Source: Saprospiraceae bacterium (GTDB lineage: Bacteria; Bacteroidota; Bacteroidia; Chitinophagales; Saprospiraceae). From it: a DNA stretch of 50,989 nucleotides. Each line of letters starts with the position of its first letter. Within the stretch, counting starts at the first letter, position 1. The position numbers and the translations under genes are program-made. Below, one piece after another: positions 35,238 through 43,250 of the stretch. The notes under the pieces were generated by a model. The model worked only from the letters and a program-made list of their open reading frames with translations, made no database searches and was not told the origin of the DNA. The stretch is taken from contig JAHDHF010000004.1 in the NCBI GenBank assembly GCA_020631455.1, forward strand, positions 1-50,989, written 5' to 3'.

Positions 35238-36596
35238 ATGCTCAAACTTGAAGATATACAAGCTGTGTATTTTGCAGGAGTAGGCGGCATAGGCATGAGC
35301 GCTCTTGCTCGATTTTTTAATAGTAAAAACGTTCAGGTCAGAGGCTATGATCGTGCTAGGACTCAATTAACAAATCAGCTACAACACGAAGGTATTGAAA
35401 TTGAGTATTCGTTTGAGCAGCTTCCTGAACTCAAGAATTTTAATTGCATCATTTATACACCAGCTCTTAAAGAAGATCATCCATTAATAGAGCACTGTCG
35501 AGCTGCGAATAAACCAATGCTCAAGCGAGCCGAAATGCTTGGAATCATTAGTCGTGCATATACCACTCTCGCAGTAGCTGGTACACATGGTAAAACTTCT
35601 ACGACTTCTTTATTGACACATATACTTCGAGTCGGCGGTATTGATGTGACGGCTTTTTTGGGTGGAATTTCTGCTGATTTAAATTCAAATTTTGTAGCAG
35701 GAAAAAGTGAATATATAGTTGTCGAAGCAGATGAATTTGATCGTTCATTTATGCATCTAGAGCCGACTCATGCAGCTATTATGAACAGTGATGCCGATCA
35801 TCTTGATATTTATGGTTCCCATTCTGCAATGCTTGAAACATTTCTAGACTTTTCAAATTTGATTCCAAAGAATGGATCATTAACTGTTGCTGACAATGTT
35901 GATGATTCCATTAAACGAAGAGCTGATTCTATCATAGGAAATGATGCTGATTTTGAAATACTAAACTTAAGAGCAGAAGAAGGGAAAACCTGTTATACAT
36001 TAAATACGCCAAAAGGTAAACTTGACCTCAGAACAAGTTTTCATGGAGCGCACAACGCGATGAATGCTGCTGCTGCTATTTCAATAGCACAACAAGTTGG
36101 TATTTCGAATAAATCTATCGTTCAAGCAGTAGAATCATTTAAAGGAATCTCTCGTCGCTTTGAATTAAGATATTCTTCAGAGCATTGTACTCTGATAGAT
36201 GATTACGCGCATCACCCAACCGAAATTCAAGCAGCTTACCAAGCAGCTCGTCAGGTATTTCCTAATAAAAACATTGCAGCTATTTTTCAGCCTCATTTAT
36301 TTTCGAGGACACAAGATTTTCTAGATGAGTTTGCTGCATCGCTTAGTCAATTTGATCTTGCATATTTAATTGATATTTATCCAGCACGTGAGCTTCCGAT
36401 CGAAGGTGTTACTTCTGACAAAATTTGTCATAAAATGACGAACGATATTCGTGGAGTTTTTTCACTACAAGATATTGTGGGCAGACTCAATTTTCGGGAT
36501 GCCGATGTTTGGATGATATTGGGCGCAGGCGATATTTATACAATTATACCTGATTGTATCCAAAAAATAAATCGAGTGTTTAATCGCAATAAATGA
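35238..36596 (+). CDS. murC: UDP-N-acetylmuramate--L-alanine ligase
   Basis: A 452-aa Mur ligase catalysing the first amino-acid addition. It has GVGGIGMSALARFF near the N-terminus, P-loop GTHGKTS at 115-121, VVEADEFDRSF, NSDADHLDIYG and DDYAHHPTEI. ATG follows the murG stop directly. It is the last gene before repeat copy 8 interrupts the otherwise tightly packed cluster. Confidence 0.97.
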   Translation: MLKLEDIQAVYFAGVGGIGMSALARFFNSKNVQVRGYDRARTQLTNQLQHEGIEIEYSFEQLPELKNFNCIIYTPALKEDHPLIEHCRAANKPMLKRAEMLGIISRAYTTLAVAGTHGKTSTTSLLTHILRVGGIDVTAFLGGISADLNSNFVAGKSEYIVVEADEFDRSFMHLEPTHAAIMNSDADHLDIYGSHSAMLETFLDFSNLIPKNGSLTVADNVDDSIKRRADSIIGNDADFEILNLRAEEGKTCYTLNTPKGKLDLRTSFHGAHNAMNAAAAISIAQQVGISNKSIVQAVESFKGISRRFELRYSSEHCTLIDDYAHHPTEIQAAYQAARQVFPNKNIAAIFQPHLFSRTQDFLDEFAASLSQFDLAYLIDIYPARELPIEGVTSDKICHKMTNDIRGVFSLQDIVGRLNFRDADVWMILGAGDIYTIIPDCIQKINRVFNRNK

Positions 36597-36625
36597 TGAA
36601 AGCAATAGTCGATTTCGATAAAAGT

Positions 36626-36892
36626 GGGCCATCCGCCTCACGCTGTTCGGCGGTCGCTATGCTTCGTAGCTCGCTGTTCGCTCGGCTGCTCATTACATTC
36701 GCATCTGGCTGTCGCCACTACTTCGCAGCGCTTGTCCAACAAGTAGTAATGGCTGAGGGATGGGAGCAGCGCCGTCAGGCGGATTTTTGGTTTCTATTTT
36801 TCAATAGAAACCAAAAAGCTAGGTTACCGTACTGCGGACAGCCCGACCTATTTTTTTCTATATCATTTGAAATAGAAAAATAGGGCAGCCCC
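36626..36892 (+). repeat. Intergenic structured repeat, copy 8 (module A + module B) inside the dcw cluster
   Basis: Module A (36626-36737) has the slot stem CCGCC/GGCGG as in copy 1. Module B (36751-36892) contains a 15-bp stem (36784-36798 with 36803-36817) equivalent to the one in copy 1 but with two base pairs changed on both arms, and a T/A-rich imperfect slot stem near its end. It lies between murC and ftsQ and fills the 312-bp gap between them. An ORF across it (36593-36883) is not a gene. Confidence 0.87.
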
Positions 36893-36908
36893 AAATTTGT
36901 ATTTTATT

Positions 36909-37688
36909 ATGAAACGCTTTTTAAATATCAGATTGTTGCTTGTGATCGGAATTGTTCTGCTCGCAATCTTTTTATTACGCATTGTTAGTTTGCGTATGCA
37001 GACGACTGCAGGGCTACCGCAAGTGACGATCAAAGCAGAACTAGACGAGCGCTTCATTACAGAGCAAGAAGTGTTGATGGCTTTGCGCCGTCATTCTGGC
37101 AATACATTAACTGGTGATGATTTGACTGATCTTGATCTTGCTGATGCTGAGCGCGGTTTGGTACTCGATCCATTTATCAGCAAAGCCAATGTTTACCTTG
37201 GTACAGATGGTCAGCTCTCGATTACTGTTTGGCAGCGCGAGCCACTCGTTAGACTTCATGCTTCTACTGATGTTGCTTTTTACTTAGATGTAGAAGGAAA
37301 GCCAATGCCATTTTCGAGGCATTTTACTGCGCGAGTTCCTGTCGTGACAGGAGCTTTACCAAAGATGAAACGGGTGGGCGAGACGGTATGGTCGGCAGCC
37401 GATTCGGCAATCCTTGCAGATGTGTTTTTACTTGCCTCGACGATCAAAAATGATGATCTTCTCCACAAGCAAGTCGAGCAAATTCGGCGCAAGAAAAATG
37501 CTGAATATATCTTAGCCCCAAAGATCGGTGATCATACAATAATCGTCGGTCGAACAGATCATTTAGAAGACAAATTTTATAAGCTCAATACGTTTTATAA
37601 AGAGGCAATAAACACAGTTGGTTGGAGTACATACAAGTCTTTTGACTTGCGATACAAAGATCAGGTTGTCGCCAAAAAACGTGAGTAA
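36909..37688 (+). CDS. ftsQ: Cell division protein FtsQ/DivIB
   Basis: A 259-aa bitopic division protein: short basic N-terminus, one membrane helix (about residues 7-24), then a periplasmic domain with a POTRA-like start (VTIKAELDERFITEQEVLMALRR) and the FtsQ beta domain. I chose ATG 36909; the frame extends only four codons upstream to a TTG that lies against the repeat end. It links FtsL-type partners to the divisome. Its own promoter was not recognised, though the repeat separates it from murC by 312 bp. Confidence 0.9.
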   Translation: MKRFLNIRLLLVIGIVLLAIFLLRIVSLRMQTTAGLPQVTIKAELDERFITEQEVLMALRRHSGNTLTGDDLTDLDLADAERGLVLDPFISKANVYLGTDGQLSITVWQREPLVRLHASTDVAFYLDVEGKPMPFSRHFTARVPVVTGALPKMKRVGETVWSAADSAILADVFLLASTIKNDDLLHKQVEQIRRKKNAEYILAPKIGDHTIIVGRTDHLEDKFYKLNTFYKEAINTVGWSTYKSFDLRYKDQVVAKKRE

Positions 37689-37715
37689 AGTAAACTCCCT
37701 AGGACTAGAATTTTC

Positions 37716-39023
37716 ATGAACGAAACACAAGGAACGAAATTAGAATCACAGATTTTTACAGCTCTTGACATCGGTACTACGAAGACATGTGCCCTTGCAG
37801 GTCGCGTTAATGAATACGGAAAACTCGAAATACTCGGCATCGGAAAAGTGGCAAGTACAGGTGTAGAACGTGGTGTCGTACGCAACCTTGAGCAGTCAAG
37901 CCAAGCAATCAGAGAAGCACTCAATCTCGCTGAAAAGCAAGCAGGTAGGCAGCTTGGCAATATCCATGTCGGTATTGCAGGTCAACACATAAAGAGTTTT
38001 GAGCAGCATACGATGATCACGCTCCCAAGCCCAAATTCGCAAGTATCGAAAAAGGACGTCGAAGCACTAATTGCAAATGCGCATCGAACAAACTTGCCAG
38101 CAGGCGATCAAATTATTCATGTCTTACCCAAAGAATTTATTCTTGATGGCGAGTACGGAATCGAAAATCCAATCGGTAGAACTGGCTCTCGCCTCGAGGC
38201 GAATTTTCACTTTATAACGGGTAATCTTGGTCACGTCAAAAATGTCGAGGAAGCTGTCAAGCGAGCTGGATATTCTGTTGCTTCAATCACTTTAGAGCCA
38301 CTTGCGTCTTCGAGAGCCGTATTGACAGATGAAGAAATGCAAGGCGGAGTTGTGCTTGTAGACATCGGTGGCGGAACAACTGACATAGCAGTTTTCCACA
38401 ATAATTCAATCATTCATACAGATGTCATTCCGATTGGCGGCAACATCATTACGCGTGATTTGAAAGACGCATTTCGTTTACTCGATCAGCAAGCTGAAGC
38501 ACTTAAAATCCAATGCGGAACTGCGCTGAGCAAAAAAGCTGGCAATTCAATTATTACAGTGCCTGGCATCCGAGATCGAGCTCCAATCCAAGTATTGGAA
38601 ATCAATCTTGCAAAAATCATCCAAGCACGAGTCGAAGAGTTATTTGATCTCGTGTACTGGAGCTTGCAGCAGTCAGGTATGATTGACAAACTGCATTGCG
38701 GTATAACGCTCACTGGCGGTGGCGCTTTATTAAATGATATCGCGGATCATGTTTCAGCTCATTCAAGTATTGAGACGACGCTCGGACTGCCCGATCACTT
38801 TTTAGCGACAAATACAATTGCACAAGTCAAAAGTCCGATGTATTCGACTGCGATTGGATTACTATTAAGCGCTGCAGATCAAGCAAGTAAACAAGCAAGT
38901 CGCAAAGACTCAAAATCTCCTATTAACGAACAAGTCAATACTACTCGTAAAGCTGTCAAAGGTGTATTTAAATCATTTACATCTTGGCTCGAAGGCGGAA
39001 ACGACACACCAATGAATGATTAA
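37716..39023 (+). CDS. ftsA: Cell division protein FtsA
   Basis: A 435-aa actin-like ATPase that tethers FtsZ to the membrane. It shows the phosphate-1 motif LDIGTTKTCALAG near residue 18, a SHS2-type 1C insertion, VLVDIGGGTTDIAVF (phosphate-2), and LTGGGALLNDI (adenosine). The C-terminal tail (about residues 412-430, KAVKGVFKSFTSWLEG) is the amphipathic membrane-targeting helix. It sits 27 bp after ftsQ and 27 bp before ftsZ. Confidence 0.96.
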   Translation: MNETQGTKLESQIFTALDIGTTKTCALAGRVNEYGKLEILGIGKVASTGVERGVVRNLEQSSQAIREALNLAEKQAGRQLGNIHVGIAGQHIKSFEQHTMITLPSPNSQVSKKDVEALIANAHRTNLPAGDQIIHVLPKEFILDGEYGIENPIGRTGSRLEANFHFITGNLGHVKNVEEAVKRAGYSVASITLEPLASSRAVLTDEEMQGGVVLVDIGGGTTDIAVFHNNSIIHTDVIPIGGNIITRDLKDAFRLLDQQAEALKIQCGTALSKKAGNSIITVPGIRDRAPIQVLEINLAKIIQARVEELFDLVYWSLQQSGMIDKLHCGITLTGGGALLNDIADHVSAHSSIETTLGLPDHFLATNTIAQVKSPMYSTAIGLLLSAADQASKQASRKDSKSPINEQVNTTRKAVKGVFKSFTSWLEGGNDTPMND

Positions 39024-39050
39024 ATTCATTGAGTATTGATTATTTAATTT

Positions 39051-40403
39051 ATGTCAGTTCAACTCCATATGGAATTTCAAGACGAAAAAGGAAATCACAT
39101 TATTAAAGTGATTGGTGTAGGCGGAGGCGGAAGCAATGCTGTCACAAATATGTATACGCATGGTATCAAAGGCGTCGACTTTTATATCATGAATACGGAT
39201 AACCAAGCACTCGACGGATCACCAGTTCAACACAAAATGCAGCTTGGTCCACTCTTGACCGAAGGGCATGGAGCAGGAGCGCGTCCCGAGATTGGTCGCG
39301 AGGCTGCTATTGAGTCACGCGAAGACATCGAACGCATGTTTGATGATTCTACCAAAATGGTTTTTATCACTGCTGGCCTCGGTGGTGGTACAGGCACAGG
39401 TGCGGCGCCACTCGTAGCTTCAGTCGCCAAGGAAAAAGATATTTTGACAGTAGCGATCGTGACATTGCCATTCAGATTTGAAGGGCCAGTCCGTCGTCGC
39501 CATGCGAAAGCAGGACTTGACGCACTCAAAGAAAATGTCGATACCTATATTGTCATCAGCAATGACAAATTACAAGAGCTTCACGCCAACTCAACAGCGA
39601 CAGAAGCCTTTGCTTTTGCAGATAATATCTTGACCACAGCAGCCAAAGGAATAGCAGAAATCATCACTGTACGCGGACATATCAATGTCGATATCGAAGA
39701 CGTTAATACAGTCATGCGTGATAGCGGCCCAGCGATTATGGGCGTCGGATATGGCTCTGGTGATGACCGTGCACTCAAAGCAGTTGAGCAAGCGGTCAAC
39801 AGTCCACTTCTCGAAGACAATAGTATTATTGGTGCAAAAAATATCTTGCTGAACATCACTTCAGGTACGCAAGAGGCAACCATGAGCGAGATTGGTACAA
39901 TCACAGATTTCATTTGGGATCAAGCAGGCGAAGAAGTTAATGTCATTTGGGGTAATGCTTTTGACCAAGCACTTGGAGATAAGCTTGCAGTGACCGTTAT
40001 CGCAACTGGATTTCAAGAGCTTGAGATCGATGATCTCCAAGGGACTAGACAAAAAGAGCAACCAAAAAAAACTGAAGCAGCAGAAGAATCGAAAGACCAA
40101 CCCTTAAATTCTCAAGCTGATTTTCAAACTCATAGTGCTGAGCCAACACATCAAACCATTGATCTCAACCAAGAAGTGCAACATCAGCAGCAAGCAATGT
40201 CAAGCGGAGGAAGTTTTGGCTCACACTTTGGCGAGAAACCTGATCGTAGACCACCAGTATCAATTGACAAATCTGATGACTTACGTCGGATCGAGTCAGA
40301 ACCAGCTTATCTACGACGAGGCGTAAAATTAGTTGATACGGCTTCAGTTGAAGGACAAGTTCAGTATCGTCGCCTTGATGGCGAAGAACTTCGAGATGCT
40401 TAA
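39051..40403 (+). CDS. ftsZ: Cell division protein FtsZ
   Basis: A 450-aa tubulin-like GTPase that forms the Z ring. It has the N-terminal IGVGGGGSNAV loop, the tubulin signature GGGTGTGAAP at about 111-120, and NDKLQEL followed by the DITSGT-like NITSGTQEA region. A Gln/Glu-rich linker (about 330-415) leads to a Bacteroidota-style C-terminal peptide EPAYLRRGVKL, followed by a further tail of about 25 residues. Last gene of the dcw cluster; a strong terminator follows 27 bp after the stop. Confidence 0.97.
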   Translation: MSVQLHMEFQDEKGNHIIKVIGVGGGGSNAVTNMYTHGIKGVDFYIMNTDNQALDGSPVQHKMQLGPLLTEGHGAGARPEIGREAAIESREDIERMFDDSTKMVFITAGLGGGTGTGAAPLVASVAKEKDILTVAIVTLPFRFEGPVRRRHAKAGLDALKENVDTYIVISNDKLQELHANSTATEAFAFADNILTTAAKGIAEIITVRGHINVDIEDVNTVMRDSGPAIMGVGYGSGDDRALKAVEQAVNSPLLEDNSIIGAKNILLNITSGTQEATMSEIGTITDFIWDQAGEEVNVIWGNAFDQALGDKLAVTVIATGFQELEIDDLQGTRQKEQPKKTEAAEESKDQPLNSQADFQTHSAEPTHQTIDLNQEVQHQQQAMSSGGSFGSHFGEKPDRRPPVSIDKSDDLRRIESEPAYLRRGVKLVDTASVEGQVQYRRLDGEELRDA

Positions 40404-40430
40404 TTATATTAATTCAATATTCTTAAATAG

Positions 40431-40462
40431 AACGCTTCTTCATTTTTGGAGAAGCGTTTTTT
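40431..40462 (+). terminator. Rho-independent terminator of the dcw cluster
   Basis: 9-bp stem AACGCTTCT/AGAAGCGTT (40431-40439 with 40450-40458) with a 10-nt loop, followed by a T run (TTTTTTA). Located 27 bp after the ftsZ stop. Confidence 0.85.
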
Positions 40463-40466
40463 ATTT

Positions 40467-40552
40467 GGGGCTGCCCGCTCACAGGTTCGCGGTCGGGCTA
40501 TCCGGCACTCTCTCGCTACGCTCGTTCAAACAACACCTTCTATCCCTCAGCC
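40467..40552 (+). repeat. Intergenic structured repeat, copy 9 (single inverted module B)
   Basis: GGGGCTGCCC, slot stem CCGC/GCGG, GGTCGGGCTATCCGGCACTC, end CTATCCCTCAGCC. It lies between the ftsZ terminator and the convergent 246-aa gene, the only clearly convergent locus among the twelve. Confidence 0.85.
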
Positions 40553-40622
40553 AAAGTAAATAGTGATAATGTTTTTTGGTTTAATTGATCCGACTTATTG
40601 ACGAAGTAGAATTAACTAATAT

Positions 40623-41363
40623 CTAAAATCCAGTGTAGCCTACTGAAATATCAATAGAAGATGAAGTAAGTGAATCTACTTTGAGTTTAAAGTTTTTTTG
40701 AAAGTCATGCTTTATTTCCTGCTTCGGGTCATCGTTGAAAATTCTACCCAATTTGTAGCCGCCAGTATTATACTTGATATGATCTGAATTATAGACTTCG
40801 AGTTTGTCTTGAGAAACAATTTTTCTAGCATTTACATCATATAAGTACATCCAACCTTCAAAAATTCCTGTTTCAAATGATTCATCATCGATGATCTTCG
40901 GCATTTGACTCATAGGCAATGGACTAAATACTAAAATATGCGTTATGTTTTTCCATTCTCGAGTTCTCCAATTGGTATTATTTAATTCTTTGGTTGAGAG
41001 CTGTAAAGTATCTAAAAGCGGCAAGTCACGTATGAGCATTTTGTCGAGCCAGTTCCACTCAGGATAGCGATTATTCCATTCATTTTGATCTTTGCTCAAA
41101 AATCGTTTTAGAATAGGTAAATATGCTTGTTTTATATTTAATTGAGTCGGGTCTATAGAAGATTTATGAAATTCTTTAGCATACGTCGCGTTAGGATCAA
41201 GCCCATCAAAAAACCGATAGGTGTCAGCCATAATTGAATAAGCAGCATCAGTACTCTTATATGTATCTGTTGTACTTGATGGATCTCCCGATGCTAACGC
41301 AAAAATCAAAAAAATAGAGAAAATAAGTATGTTTTTGAAGAGAGTTGTGAGGATGGATTTCAT
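40623..41363 (-). CDS. Hypothetical exported protein
   Basis: A 246-aa protein with a strong N-terminal hydrophobic signal (about residues 8-24, then ALASGD as a likely cleavage region). The mature part contains a Trp-rich stretch (about 90-130) and ends with beta-type segments. No family is recognised. It overlaps the preceding VanZ-like gene by 4 bp, making it the third gene of a minus-strand operon. Confidence 0.7.
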   Translation of the reverse strand: MKSILTTLFKNILIFSIFLIFALASGDPSSTTDTYKSTDAAYSIMADTYRFFDGLDPNATYAKEFHKSSIDPTQLNIKQAYLPILKRFLSKDQNEWNNRYPEWNWLDKMLIRDLPLLDTLQLSTKELNNTNWRTREWKNITHILVFSPLPMSQMPKIIDDESFETGIFEGWMYLYDVNARKIVSQDKLEVYNSDHIKYNTGGYKLGRIFNDDPKQEIKHDFQKNFKLKVDSLTSSSIDISVGYTGF

Positions 41364-41791
41364 TTCAAATCAATATTGAAGTAAAAGCTAAGATGAAAAA
41401 GAGAATAAGCAGCAAGATAGGTTGCAATATCGTGATAATCAAAAGTACCCTTAATGAACGAGTATTTCTGGCAGATTTCACTTGCTATTGCTGCTGATGT
41501 TGCTAAAATGGTTAATGCAATAACTAGTTTTTTGTTGTTTTGATTCAAAAGTGAAATTGTCCAAAGAAATGAGTACAGCCATAAACCATCGGCTAATGAG
41601 TACTTGATAAATGAATCAAGCCATAGATTTAAATTTATGCTGATCTTGTAGTTTGAAAGATTTGATATGATACTCGCATCATCACGTAAAAATAAATAGA
41701 TTAATGCTCCAGCAAACAAAGGAAAGAATACATGTATGATTCCTTTGTAATTTATGTGTATACGCTTTTTGTTATTTAGCGCATTTTTCAT
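41360..41791 (-). CDS. VanZ-like small membrane protein
   Basis: A 143-aa protein with about four membrane segments. The pattern DGLWLYSF in the second segment and EICQKYSFIKGTFDYHDI near the C-terminus (Glu, Gln, Gly-Thr-Phe-Asp and a following Asp) is reminiscent of VanZ-like proteins. The match is by eye and weak. It overlaps both neighbours by 4 bp, so it is strictly coupled between the monooxygenase and the exported protein. Confidence 0.55.
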   Translation of the reverse strand: MKNALNNKKRIHINYKGIIHVFFPLFAGALIYLFLRDDASIISNLSNYKISINLNLWLDSFIKYSLADGLWLYSFLWTISLLNQNNKKLVIALTILATSAAIASEICQKYSFIKGTFDYHDIATYLAAYSLFHLSFYFNIDLK

Positions 41792-42930
41792 AATTCGAAT
41801 TTATCTATTTCATACATATCGAGCATCTTTTTTATGACGAGCTTGTTTGGAATACTTTTGAAGATCATATTCCGAATTCGTTTGCCATATTTCCAATGAG
41901 CTATTTTTCCAGTTGTCCAAGATTGTTTAACAATTGAATTGACTTTAGAAAACCTCTTCTTTTGGAATTGTTGAAAAGTGTCGTCACATGAATTTTGCTT
42001 GATTATATGACTTAAATAATAAGCATCTTCTATTGCTTGAGCGCCGCCTTGTCCCATGTTTGGAGTTGTAGCATGTCCTGCATCTCCAATCAAGCAAATA
42101 TTATTCTTATGCCATTGATTTAATGGATTGAGATCAAGAATATCATTTCTTAAAATTTTATCATCAGGAGTTGAAGCTATAAGCTTCAAGACTGATGAAT
42201 CGAATGTTTCAAACATGGCGAGAAGCTTTATCTTGGTCTCAGATGGATTATCTTTTTTGTTTGCTTCATCTAACGCTACAGCAAACCAATAATACTGACC
42301 TTCAGAAATCCTTGAAATTCCAAATCGAATTTGATTGCCCCAAAGTTCATATACTCTGTGATCAAATTCAGAATCAAGAGTTGTGTGAGCTATTCCTCTC
42401 CAACATGTTTGTCCAGAATACCGTGTTTTACTATTTGGAAAAATGTGCTGCCTGACTTTAGAATGAATTCCATCAGCGCCGATTATAAAATTAGTTTTGA
42501 CAGAACTACCATCCTCAAAAAATATACTCGTTATATTTTTTTGAGAATTTTCAATTGACGAAAATGATTTTTCAAAATGTAATTTTTCCCTTGGAATATT
42601 GTTTACTAAAATTTTTTGAAGTGCTCCTCTATGAATGGCAATAGTAGAATAACCAAATCGCTCTTTAATTGCCTCTTGAGGGCTATCCGAGATAGGGGAA
42701 AGGTCTGGCAATCCAATTGTTATTCTGTCTATTGAATTTCCATTTTGTTGTACTTCTTGGAGTAGACCAAAGTAGTCAAGTACTTGTAGTGCATTTGGGG
42801 ATAACCAAATGCCTGCACCGACATCTCCAAAAGAAGAAACTCTTTCAAAGACTTGATATTCTATATGTGCTTTTTCAAACGCAATTGCTGTCATGAGGCC
42901 GCCAATGCCTGCTCCTATGATTGAATACAT
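41788..42930 (-). CDS. FAD-dependent monooxygenase (group A hydroxylase)
   Basis: A 380-aa flavoprotein. It has the N-terminal FAD motif IIGAGIGGLMTAIAFE at residues 4-19 and a GAGIWLSPNALQVLDYFGL block typical of the salicylate/zeaxanthin-epoxidase-like branch. IIGADGIHSKVR lies in the middle, then LIGDAGHATTPNMGQGGAQAIEDA. I chose ATG 42930, preceded by an A/G-rich AAGGGGAA that could act as a ribosome site. The longer open frame to 43044 only reads repeat copy 10. Substrate unknown. First gene of a coupled three-gene operon. Confidence 0.9.
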   Translation of the reverse strand: MYSIIGAGIGGLMTAIAFEKAHIEYQVFERVSSFGDVGAGIWLSPNALQVLDYFGLLQEVQQNGNSIDRITIGLPDLSPISDSPQEAIKERFGYSTIAIHRGALQKILVNNIPREKLHFEKSFSSIENSQKNITSIFFEDGSSVKTNFIIGADGIHSKVRQHIFPNSKTRYSGQTCWRGIAHTTLDSEFDHRVYELWGNQIRFGISRISEGQYYWFAVALDEANKKDNPSETKIKLLAMFETFDSSVLKLIASTPDDKILRNDILDLNPLNQWHKNNICLIGDAGHATTPNMGQGGAQAIEDAYYLSHIIKQNSCDDTFQQFQKKRFSKVNSIVKQSWTTGKIAHWKYGKRIRNMIFKSIPNKLVIKKMLDMYEIDKFEL

Positions 42931-43013
42931 TTCCCCTTGAATTAAACTGTAATTGTACTCATTTTCTTGGAATTTGAAATATGAATGAATATGAATAAAT
43001 GATGGCTCTATTT

Positions 43014-43127
43014 GGACAAGCGCTGCGAAGTGGTGCGAATGCAATGAGCAGACGCCGTAGGCGGCCGAGTGAATAACGAGCCACGCAGCATAGCGACCGT
43101 ACCGAGTTTACTCGGTACGGATGGCCC
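43014..43127 (+). repeat. Intergenic structured repeat, copy 10 (single inverted module A)
   Basis: GGACAAGCGCTGCGAAG to GATGGCCC, with an 11-bp perfect slot stem (43097-43107 with 43110-43120) around a 2-nt loop. It lies in the divergent interval between the monooxygenase and the M36 protease. The 320-bp gap also holds the protease promoter and nothing else recognised. Confidence 0.85.
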
Positions 43128-43173
43128 ACAAATCGTCCAATTGTATGTCTCATTTTTGTCTCTTTATCAAGAC

Positions 43174-43202
43174 TTTGAACATCTAGATTTTTAATTGCTT
43201 TG
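43174..43202 (+). promoter_or_regulatory. Candidate Bacteroidota promoter of the M36 protease gene
   Basis: TTTG (43174-43177), 17-bp spacer, TTGCTTTG (43195-43202), one mismatch from TAnnTTTG. The predicted leader is about 43 nt. A-rich sequence without Shine-Dalgarno precedes the ATG, as is usual in this phylum. Confidence 0.5.
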
Positions 43203-43250
43203 TCAAAGAGTTACATTCGTTGCTTAAACAAACAACACCAACCACAAATC

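Noticed and set aside
36593-36883. 96-aa ORF between murC and ftsQ
   Set aside because: It translates repeat copy 8; similar short ORFs appear over other copies (8197-8451, 20604-20822, 24745-24981, 42959-43153, 47056-47325, 50795-50977) with no family resemblance.
42931-43044. N-terminal extension of the monooxygenase
   Set aside because: The extra 38 codons partly read repeat copy 10 and push the FAD motif away from its normal N-terminal place.
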